From JBQQPY01 sp052258065 (lineage in GTDB: Bacteria; Pseudomonadota; Gammaproteobacteria; Enterobacterales; Enterobacteriaceae): a DNA stretch of 64,000 nt. Below are positions 56,701 through 64,000 of this stretch, piece by piece (position 1 is the first letter of the stretch; every line of letters starts with the position of its first letter). The translations under genes and the position numbers were made by a program. The notes beneath the pieces were generated by a model that ran no database searches, had not been told where the DNA came from, and saw only the letters and a list, made by a program, of their open reading frames with translations. The DNA is taken from positions 806,001-870,000 of the forward strand of contig JBQQPY010000002.1 of the NCBI GenBank assembly GCA_052258065.1, written 5' to 3'.

Positions 56701-56940
56701 TCTTACTGTTCGACCGCTTTGCATATATAATTAATATATTAAAATTCAATAAATTTATTCATTCATAAACTTTATGCAACATACTTGCCCTTCCTGGCTA
56801 ACGCTTCTTTTTCCGTTCTTTCTTCTGACCTGAGAGTGATAAGGTATTTTTCCATTGCTCTATTTTGAATAAATTTCTTCAACCTTAACTACAAATACAC
56901 AACCACTACTTTTTATTTACTAAGACACTAACTGAGTAGA
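56701..56940 (-). mobile_element. IS630-family type B remnant, 5' end
   Basis: Holds the N-terminal coding part (LSGQKKERKKK-like, near 56,830) and the left terminus near 56,905-56,935 (AAAAAGTAGTGGTTGTGTAT on the minus strand). It completes the copy that begins at 54,781. Confidence 0.6.
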
Positions 56941-57014
56941 ATTCGTATTAATTCGTAATACAGTAAGTTTTTAAGAACCGTAGAAGGTATGGTTGGAGTT
57001 ATATTTATCTACCT

Positions 57015-57660
57015 AAATCGCCGGAGCACCGCATCACCCACACACTCCTATCAGAAAAATTACTAGATTTACCTTGAATATAGCGGTTAATAGGCTTATT
57101 ACTAGTACCCTAAACTTTATATTCGCTAGCGTGTGACGGCAAAGCCGCGGCATGCATAGTGGGAAATAAAACCTGATGATTATTACACAGATCATCGCAG
57201 TGTTTAATCGCCAGATTCCAGCCATTGCAGAGGAACTACAGCACCTGCACTAGCGTTTACCTAATTGCCGTAATAAAATTCAGGGCCAGTAATATCAGCG
57301 TTCGGGGGAGTATGATAGTAGCACTTTACTCATTCGCGGCACAACACGGATAGCGTATCGCGTACACAAATTGACTGAAACGTTATCGTGGGCTATATAA
57401 TCCGTCAAGCGCGATTCCAGCTGTTCGGCTAACAGAGCACTAAACGGCGCCGCTATCACATTATCCGCGGCACTGAAGAAATAACGGAATACTAGTAAGT
57501 ATCGCAAGCGCGCACAATGGCCAAAGAAAATAATTAAGTCAATGTAGTTCGTCCAGCACGTAACTCATTAATCGCGAGCATCTATGCACTAAAATAACAA
57601 TACAGCCACTAAAAGCACCGTTTAATAGCACGATATTTGCGGTAAAAGACGAAGGGTTTA
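57015..57660 (-). pseudogene. cysZ: cysZ (sulfate transporter) pseudogene
   Basis: Minus strand: LMSYVLDELH near 57,575, stop, LNYFLWPLCALAI, then LLVFRYFFSAADNVIAAPFS and ALLAEQLESRLTDY from about 57,500 to 57,400, VPRMSK near 57,325, and VISLLTAIFKVNLVIFLIGV near 57,095-57,035. These follow CysZ in order ([79 protein letters not shown]). Stops and frameshifts make it dead. It is divergent from zipA, the normal arrangement. Confidence 0.88.
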
Positions 57661-57962
57661 ATGCTGGGCAGCATGATTAAATGCTAGCCGGAAAAAATAA
57701 TAAACACTGCTGCAGGAATTTTTTTATTTACGTGTCGTTTTGCACCATTTTTATCCTAATATATAGCACTATAATGCTGCTTTTTAGCGTTTATGACTGC
57801 AGCTTAATCTATTTTGTATAAAAAAACAGCAAAAGATGACTCGCCAAACTCTTTTTATCAAAAACTACCATCTAGACTTGCACTTATCTACGAGGGGAAA
57901 TAGAGTTAAGAAAATAAATGTTTGCTGCTATAGGCAATGTACAATAGATTAGAATAGCTGAG

Positions 57963-58862
57963 ATGGCAATGATCCAGAATTTGCGTCTGATATTAATCGT
58001 CCTCGGTGCAGTCGCGATTATATCGTTACTTTTACATGGTCTTTGGACCAGCCGTAAAGAGCGTTCCGCGATTTTTCGCACACGCTCGGTTAAACAATCC
58101 AAACAAGAAAGTCAGAATCAAGACAATTCGCCGCTATCCAAGCGGGACGAGGAAGTAGCTAAAGTCCGGATCACGCGCGGGCGCCACCACGACGATGCGC
58201 CTTTCTCGCGCTCTGCCGTATATCCCACCCACGCGACTAAAGATAAACGCGATGATGATCTCACTCTCCTGCTAGAGAAAAGCTTCGAGCAGCCCATATC
58301 TGGCAGAGCTAGACCCAACCTCAAACCGCCGCAAATCTACGCGGCTACGCCACAGAACGAGTCTCGCTCCTTGTTGACATCCGCCATACTTTCGTCCGTA
58401 GAAGTAGACGAAACAAAACCGTTGCAAGTGAGTAAAAAAGAGACGGTTCTGGTAGTACATGTCGCCGCTCATAACGGGGCGGTATTAGGCGGAAAGGAAT
58501 TGCTTCAAAGCGTACTGCAGGCCGGTTTTCAGTTCGGTGAAATGAATATTTTCCACCGCCATTTCAACCCTGCCGGCAGTGGGCCAGTGCTGTTAAGCCT
58601 GGCTAATACAGTCAAGCCCGGTTCTTTTAATCTTCATGAGATGGCTGAATTTACCACTCCCGGCATCTCTATATTCATGATGGTGCCATCCTATGGCGAT
58701 GCCTATCAAAACTTTAAGCTGATGCTCCAATCCGCCCAGCGTATCGCTGATGATTGCAGCGGCATTGTGCTTGACGAAGAGCAGAGAATGATGACCCCGC
58801 AGAAACTGGACGAGTATAAAGCGCGCATTCGCCAGGTATTAAACACCAACGCTCGCTCCTGA
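57963..58862 (+). CDS. zipA: Cell division protein ZipA
   Basis: Inner-membrane protein that anchors and bundles FtsZ at the division ring. 299 residues (328 in E. coli); the shortening is in the low-complexity linker, which here lacks the long proline/glutamine tract. N-terminal membrane helix LRLILIVLGAVAIISLLLHG at about 7-26; charged region; linker; globular FtsZ-binding domain from about 160 (VLVVHVAAHNGAVLGGKELL) to FKLMLQSAQRIADDCSGIVL and the end. A second ATG two codons in would also fit E. coli (MIQNLRL against MMQDLRL). Confidence 0.95.
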   Translation: MAMIQNLRLILIVLGAVAIISLLLHGLWTSRKERSAIFRTRSVKQSKQESQNQDNSPLSKRDEEVAKVRITRGRHHDDAPFSRSAVYPTHATKDKRDDDLTLLLEKSFEQPISGRARPNLKPPQIYAATPQNESRSLLTSAILSSVEVDETKPLQVSKKETVLVVHVAAHNGAVLGGKELLQSVLQAGFQFGEMNIFHRHFNPAGSGPVLLSLANTVKPGSFNLHEMAEFTTPGISIFMMVPSYGDAYQNFKLMLQSAQRIADDCSGIVLDEEQRMMTPQKLDEYKARIRQVLNTNARS

Positions 58863-58881
58863 AAACGCAATTAAACCGGTG

Positions 58882-58901
58882 CGATCAGCCAACGCTGATC
58901 G
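58882..58901. terminator. Hairpin between zipA and ligA
   Basis: CGATCAGC, loop CAAC, GCTGATCG: eight perfect pairs 20 bases after the zipA stop. No T-run follows, so it may stabilise the mRNA 3' end or pause transcription rather than act as a simple terminator. Confidence 0.45.
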
Positions 58902-59027
58902 GTCAGTAACTAGTGCTAAAGCTAGCATTCTACTGCTTACGCCTATCCAACCGTTTTCTGCTAAAATAGCGTTATTCTTCAGCCTCCGCTTGACGGGCGG
59001 TGGTGATTTTGCTGCTGATGGTGCATC

Positions 59028-61082
59028 ATGGGACAGATAAAACAACATATCCTGCGGCTGCGTGATCAGTTGCGACATTGGGAATATCTTTATTACGTAG
59101 AATCAACCCCCGAAGTACCCGATAACGAATATGATCGGGTCATGGCGGAACTGCGCGAGCTGGAAGCTAAACGACCAGACCTGCTGACCGCCGATTCGCC
59201 TAGCCAGCGAGTCGGGGGACAAGCGGAGAATAGCTTCGGCCAAGTGCGTCATGAAGTGGCAATGCTCTCGCTAGATAACGTTTTTGAAGAGCCTGGCTTT
59301 CTGACATTTGACCAGCGGGTTCGGAATAAGCTTAAGCAAGATAACGACATCACCTACTGCGGCGAACTTAAACTGGACGGTCTAGCAGTCAGCCTGCTGT
59401 ATGAAAACGGCGAGCTGGTGCGCGCTGCTACTCGCGGCGACGGAACTACCGGCGAGAACATCACCGCCAATGTGCGCACAATACGCACTATTCCGCTGCG
59501 TTTGAAAGATAGTAGGAACCTGCCGCGCCTGCTGGAGATACGCGGGGAAGTGTTCATGTTCGAAGCGAGTTTTCAGCGACTGAATGAAACGGCCAAACAG
59601 GAAGGGAGAAAAGTTTTCGCCAATCCGCGCAACGCCGCCGCTGGCTCCTTGCGCCAGCTAAATCCCGCCATTACCGCCAAGCGGCCGCTCACGTTTTATT
59701 GCTACGGCATCGGCCTACTGCAAGACGGCACGTTGCCAGAAAGTCATTGGGAACGGCTGCAGCAGTGTAAAGCTTGGGGCATACCGGTAAGCGATCGCGT
59801 CCGCCGCTGCACCGGCAGCACTGCGGTGCTAGATTTCTATCAAGACATACATCAGGCGCGCTCGACGCTCGGATTTAATATCGACGGCGTGGTAATTAAA
59901 GTAGACTCGCTAGCGCTACAGCGTCGCTTAGGTTTTATCGCCCGCGCGCCGCGCTGGGCTATTGCCTATAAGTTTCCGGCCCAGGAGCAATTAACAAGGG
60001 TGCTGGACGTAGCGTTCCAGGTGGGGCGCAGTGGAGCCATTACCCCGGTAGCGCGACTTAAGCCGGTCCTGATCTCTGGTGCGATGATCAGCAATGCCAC
60101 CCTGCATAACGCCGATGAAGTCGAGCGGCTGAGGCTGATGATTGGTGATACGGTGATTATCCGCCGCGCCGGCGATGTCATCCCGCAGATCGTTAGTGTC
60201 GTTCCCTCCGAACGGCCAAAGGATGCACAGCCGATAGTATTTCCTTCCCAGTGCCCGGTCTGTGGCTCAAACGTGGAGCGCGTAGAGGACCAGGTGGTGT
60301 TGCGCTGTACCGCGGGCCTCGTCTGTGCTGCGCAACGAAAGAAAGCTCTGAAGCATTTTGTTTCGCGGCGCGCGATGAACATTAACGGCATGGGGGATAA
60401 GATAATCGATCAACTGGTAGAACGTGAGTTAATAAAAACGCCGGCTGATCTGTTAGGTCTAACGCAAGAAACCCTAACCCGGCTTGAGCGAATCGGAGCG
60501 AAATCGGCGCAAAATTTACTGGATGCGCTCGAGAAAGCTAAACAAACCACTTTCGCGCGTTTTCTCTACGCGCTAGGGATCTGCCAGGTAGGCGAAGTGA
60601 TAGCCGCTAATCTAGCCGTAGCTTATGACACACTTGATGCCCTGATTGCTGCCGATATCAACTCGCTGACTGGGGTGAAGGATATCGGCAAGATTGTAGC
60701 AACTCACTTGCGCAACTTTTTCGAGGAAAAGCATAATCTTGAGGTTATTAGAGAATTATTGAGTCCGCCGATAGGCATCCATTGGCCTGCGCCTATAACC
60801 ACATCCGCCTCGGTTGAGAATAATCCGTTCGCCGGCAAGATTATTGTTCTAACAGGATCGCTCAGCACCCTATCGCGGGACGAGACTAAAGATCGCTTAG
60901 TGGCGCTTGGCGCTCGCGTCAGCCGCAGCATTTCCTCCAAAACCGATTTGCTAATCGCGGGGGAGGCGGCCGGGTCTAAACTATCGAAGGCTCAGCAGTT
61001 AAATATTCCGATCATGGATGAGGCAGAAATCATGCGTTTTTTAGAGCAATCACACGACACGTGCACGGGAGGACAAAAATGA
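59028..61082 (+). CDS. ligA: NAD-dependent DNA ligase
   Basis: Seals nicks in replication and repair. 684 residues (671 in E. coli), with a longer C-terminal tail. Adenylation Lys115 in ELKLDGLAVS; OB domain with FPAQEQLTRVLDVAFQVGRS; four-Cys zinc finger in CPVCGSNVERVED and RCTAGLVCAAQ (the ligands span about residues 408-432); helix-hairpin-helix region; BRCT domain from about 595 (NNPFAGKIIVLTGSLSTLSR). I use the ATG at 59,028, which gives the E. coli-like N-terminus QIKQHILRLRDQLRHWEYLY. 165 bases after zipA, as in E. coli. Confidence 0.97.
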   Translation: MGQIKQHILRLRDQLRHWEYLYYVESTPEVPDNEYDRVMAELRELEAKRPDLLTADSPSQRVGGQAENSFGQVRHEVAMLSLDNVFEEPGFLTFDQRVRNKLKQDNDITYCGELKLDGLAVSLLYENGELVRAATRGDGTTGENITANVRTIRTIPLRLKDSRNLPRLLEIRGEVFMFEASFQRLNETAKQEGRKVFANPRNAAAGSLRQLNPAITAKRPLTFYCYGIGLLQDGTLPESHWERLQQCKAWGIPVSDRVRRCTGSTAVLDFYQDIHQARSTLGFNIDGVVIKVDSLALQRRLGFIARAPRWAIAYKFPAQEQLTRVLDVAFQVGRSGAITPVARLKPVLISGAMISNATLHNADEVERLRLMIGDTVIIRRAGDVIPQIVSVVPSERPKDAQPIVFPSQCPVCGSNVERVEDQVVLRCTAGLVCAAQRKKALKHFVSRRAMNINGMGDKIIDQLVERELIKTPADLLGLTQETLTRLERIGAKSAQNLLDALEKAKQTTFARFLYALGICQVGEVIAANLAVAYDTLDALIAADINSLTGVKDIGKIVATHLRNFFEEKHNLEVIRELLSPPIGIHWPAPITTSASVENNPFAGKIIVLTGSLSTLSRDETKDRLVALGARVSRSISSKTDLLIAGEAAGSKLSKAQQLNIPIMDEAEIMRFLEQSHDTCTGGQK

Positions 61083-61214
61083 AAAAGTAGCTATTGTCAA
61101 TACCGCGATGCCATTTGGCAAATATCAGTGGCAGATTCTTATCGCTCTGCCCGAATCTTATGTGCTCTGCCTTACCTGCAAGGGAAGTTCTAGAATAATG
61201 GCCGAGTCTGCTCA

Positions 61215-61400
61215 TGAGCTTAGTGGCGTCTCACATATTAAATGACAGATAAAGATACTTAAGCTTAATACGAACGTGATCAGTAGTGAAATACCAATCA
61301 ATCTTGGCGTTTATCTAATCACGTTGTATCTGCCAAGCTGTGACTGCACTTCCTAATACTTAAATCTTATCAATAAGCATGCTATCTATTTCAAGCATAA
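61215..61400 (-). mobile_element. IS630-family type B fragment, 3' end only
   Basis: The minus strand carries the type B terminus and the final coding stretch (DHVRIKLKYLYLSF-like, near 61,300-61,240), matching the end of the copy in deoA. The rest of the element is absent. Confidence 0.6.
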
Positions 61401-62073
61401 CTGCGCTAAAAGCTTTCACGCAGCAGCGTGATGGCCGGTATCAGTCTAGTCGCATAGCCGCTACACGGCCAAGGATATAAGACCTGAACGGTTAAGCTTG
61501 CAAGTCCCCAGGTATCGAGGCTTATAACGCACATCAGCTATGAGCAGTGGGCTACGGATATAGCCGCAAACGGTCTCGTTAGAGCATAAAATCTAACGCA
61601 CGATAGCGCGAATCGACATGCACTGACATTGCAAAACGCAAACCTCCACTCTGGTTTTAAATCTCATTATTAGCAATACCTTAAGACTACCATTTTTATC
61701 CTAAGTAGGTCAGATTTATATCGGCAAGTGAGTCACTTTTACATCGGTAGAAACAGCAAGAGGCGTAATTAGATATTTTTAGTTCCTTTTTTCTTAGCTT
61801 AAGGCTTTCTGGATCAAGATGTAATGATTCTAGTTTTGCAAAAATGATAGTGAGCATTTAATGACCTGATCATAGACCTTACACGGCTAAGTTTGAGTGG
61901 CTCTAGAAATAACACTTTTAAGTAAATACATATTATTATTAATAATATTAAAAATTACATAATAAGTAACTATAAGCTTTTCGGCTTGGTTTGCAAAACG
62001 CATAGGATCTCGATCCGAGAGAGGATACAATGCGCCATTATCTAAGGACTTCTTAATAGGTAAGCACCCTTTC
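61401..62073. other. Unassigned DNA between ligA and dnaB
   Basis: About 670 bases. 61,400-61,700 is less AT-rich than the IS remnants and may be an old pseudogene; I compared it by eye with qor, dusA and alr, the neighbours expected near dnaB, without a match. 61,750-61,990 is AT-rich with nothing recognised. The dnaB promoter must lie here but no consensus pair stands out. Confidence 0.4.
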
Positions 62074-63480
62074 ATGTCAGAAAAAAAAACCTCTAATAAA
62101 GAAAATTGCTCCCGCGACCGTCAGGTTGAAGGTCTGAAGATGCCTCCTCATTCACTAGAAGCGGAGCAGTCTGTGCTGGGCGGTTTAATGTTAGATAACG
62201 AACGCTGGGATAATATCGCAGAACGGGTAACCGGCAAGGATTTCTTTAACCGCCCGCACCGTCTGATTTTTAACGAGATGCAGTGTCTGTTAGAGTTGGG
62301 CAAGCCTATCGATCTGATCACGCTTTCGGAATCTCTAGAACAAAAAGGCAAACTGGATGCCGTTGGCGGGTTCGCTTATTTGGCGGAGCTATCGAAAAAT
62401 ACCCCCAGTGCTGCAAATATTTCCGCTTATGCTGATATTGTGCGCGAACGGGCCGTAGTTCGGGAAATGATCGCGGTCGCTCATGAGATCGCCGATGCCG
62501 GTTACGATCCCCAAGGACGCAGCAGCGAGGATCTTCTGGATCTGGCAGAATCGCGCGTATTCCAGATAGCGGAGAACCGCGCCAGTAAAGATGAAGGCCC
62601 GAAGAGTATCGACCGTATTCTTGAAGATACGGTGACGCGTATTGAGCAGCTTTACCAGAAGCCGCACGACGGCGTTACCGGCGTTTCCAGCGGCTATTTA
62701 GATCTGGATAAAAAGACCGCCGGCCTGCAAAAGTCGGATTTGATTATTGTTGCTGCTCGCCCGTCTATGGGGAAAACCACTTTTGCCATGAATCTGTGCG
62801 AAAATGCCGCTATGACCGAGGACAAGCCAGTGTTGATCTTTAGCCTTGAGATGCCCGGTGAGCAGATTATGATGCGTATGCTAGCATCGCTATCGCGCGT
62901 CAATCAAACCCGGATTCGTACTGGCCAGCTGGACGATGAGGACTGGGCGCGCATTTCCAGCACTATGGGAATCTTGCTGGAAAAACGCAACATGTATATC
63001 GATGACTCGTCAGGGTTAACCCCGACAGAAGTGCGATCACGCGCGCGACGCGTATTCCGCGAACATGATGGCTTGAGTCTGATTATGATTGACTATCTCC
63101 AACTAATGCGGGTACCGGCGCTGTCCGACAACCGTACCCTAGAAATCGCTGAAATCTCTCGGTCGTTAAAGGCGATGGCTAAAGAGCTGCATGTGCCAGT
63201 GATGGCACTATCGCAGCTGAATCGTAGCCTGGAGCAACGCGCTGACAAGCACCCTATCAACTCCGATTTGCGCGAATCTGGCTCAATCGAGCAAGACGCC
63301 GACTTAATTATGTTTATCTACCGTGATGAGGTTTATCACGAGAAGAGCGATATGAAGGGGATCGCTGAAATTATTCTTGGCAAGCAGCGTAACGGCCCAA
63401 TCGGGACCGTGCGGCTAACTTTTAACGGACAATGGTCACGATTTGACAATTATGCCGGTCCAAAATACAATGAAAAATGA
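62074..63480 (+). CDS. dnaB: Replicative DNA helicase DnaB
   Basis: Hexameric 5'-3' helicase of the replication fork. 468 residues (471 in E. coli). N-terminal domain 1-150 (PPHSLEAEQSVLGGLMLDNE); RecA-like domain with Walker A ARPSMGKTT at 228-236 (Lys234), Walker B LIMIDYLQLM, arginine-finger region and SELNR-like LSQLNRSLEQRADKHP. A nine-A run right after the start codon region (62,080-62,088) is in frame here but is a slippage-prone site. Confidence 0.98.
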   Translation: MSEKKTSNKENCSRDRQVEGLKMPPHSLEAEQSVLGGLMLDNERWDNIAERVTGKDFFNRPHRLIFNEMQCLLELGKPIDLITLSESLEQKGKLDAVGGFAYLAELSKNTPSAANISAYADIVRERAVVREMIAVAHEIADAGYDPQGRSSEDLLDLAESRVFQIAENRASKDEGPKSIDRILEDTVTRIEQLYQKPHDGVTGVSSGYLDLDKKTAGLQKSDLIIVAARPSMGKTTFAMNLCENAAMTEDKPVLIFSLEMPGEQIMMRMLASLSRVNQTRIRTGQLDDEDWARISSTMGILLEKRNMYIDDSSGLTPTEVRSRARRVFREHDGLSLIMIDYLQLMRVPALSDNRTLEIAEISRSLKAMAKELHVPVMALSQLNRSLEQRADKHPINSDLRESGSIEQDADLIMFIYRDEVYHEKSDMKGIAEIILGKQRNGPIGTVRLTFNGQWSRFDNYAGPKYNEK

Positions 63481-63639
63481 TATTATATCATAATTTTTCT
63501 TATCGCGCTCCTATTTTAGTGCTTTTGATTAACTCAATCGCTACTCGGTTATTTTTATTTTAAATAGTGGGTACAACGTTATACCGACTACTCGAAGGGA
63601 GTTATGCTTATTTCTGGTATACAAGAATGCGGAGAAAAT

Positions 63640-64000
63640 CATGCATCAAGGTATTATATTTGCTCAATTGCATCGACATATTAAGAATAGTGCCAAGCAA
63701 CTAATAGTTGCCGCGGTCGAAGCTAAGCTCGATGTTGCAACAACATGCTGAATGACGCTTTAAGGATAGACATCATGCCGCCGTCCATAACGGTTCTTTA
63801 CTACAGCAAGCCATACATATGGGTATTATCAATATTAAAATTAAAGCATCTAACGTCAGAGAGCGTAGCGGTCACGGAACACGCTTCAATAGCGCGTTGC
63901 CGCCGCCTTATCTAAAACGTCTACACAACGTCAAAGCGTTGCTGCCATGTCCGCATCTGCTAGACGCATCTACCGGTAATTTTTATTAAGCCACCGACTA
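63640..64000 (+). mobile_element. IS256-family transposase remnant (runs off the window)
   Basis: In the plus strand 63,690-63,722 reads LIVAAVEAKLDVA, like the AALEAELxxHL motif near the IS256 N-terminus. 63,850-63,970 reads VRERSGHGTRFNSALPPPYL, then KRLHNVKALLP and STGNFY, matching the central IS256 segment (typically PPYLKRTxxVEALLPWLYLKGISTGxF). Frames change between the pieces, and the DDE region would lie beyond the edge. Confidence 0.65.

Noticed and set aside
57295..57507. 70-codon open frame as a small membrane protein
   Set aside because: It matches the middle of CysZ and is flanked by further CysZ pieces in other frames, so it is a pseudogene fragment.
410..64000. CRISPR array, toxin-antitoxin pair, retron or secretion island
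   Set aside because: I looked for regularly spaced short repeats and for compact unknown gene pairs. The repeats present are IS ends and transposase segments, and no uncharacterised intact multi-gene locus was seen.

Overview
The window looks like part of the chromosome of a gammaproteobacterial insect endosymbiont in an early to middle stage of genome decay, most plausibly a Sodalis-allied lineage of the Enterobacterales. The intact proteins are all close in sequence and length to Escherichia coli/Sodalis orthologues and keep enterobacterial gene order. They sit as islands in long, AT-rich, stop-filled DNA made mostly of eroded insertion sequences. I name the lineage by inference from this pattern and from family knowledge; no database search was possible.

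Layout. Positions 1-11,300 hold the 3' end of mnmE, a lone ppk, tRNA-Phe(GAA) with a scar of a P4-type integrase beside it, gmhA, and many IS remnants. Positions 11,350-18,730 carry a complete arnBCADTEF operon on the minus strand, for 4-amino-4-deoxy-L-arabinose modification of lipid A, with a PmrA-box-like site upstream. Positions 20,370-22,560 hold the divergent pair gpt and pepD. Positions 24,049-32,548 hold the deo locus (deoC frameshifted, deoA destroyed by an IS630-type insertion, deoB and deoD intact), smp and serB pseudogenes and an intact radA. Positions 34,940-48,900 hold the whole S10-spc-alpha ribosomal protein cluster, from rpsJ to rplQ, all on the minus strand and in canonical order. 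Positions 50,986-53,572 hold the general PTS genes (ptsH, ptsI, frameshifted crr). These are followed by cysK and cysZ pseudogenes, then intact zipA and ligA (to 61,082), then dnaB (62,074-63,480), and an IS256-like remnant runs off the right edge.

The mobile-element graveyard has three main components: an IS630-family type here called A (inverted ends starting GAGCRC, TA target duplications), a second IS630-family type B, and an IS481-family element. An IS256-type remnant lies at the right edge. All copies are riddled with stops and frameshifts, none is intact, and several are nested in each other. IS copies split deoA and serB.

The most notable signal is a set of three otherwise complete genes (rplX, crr, deoC), each broken by a single frameshift in or next to a short homopolymer, each of which one extra base in the run would repair. 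rplX encodes ribosomal protein L24. Either RNA polymerase slippage rescues these genes or the assembly undercalls homopolymers. I did not find an undescribed multi-gene system; the accessory DNA is explained mainly by decay.
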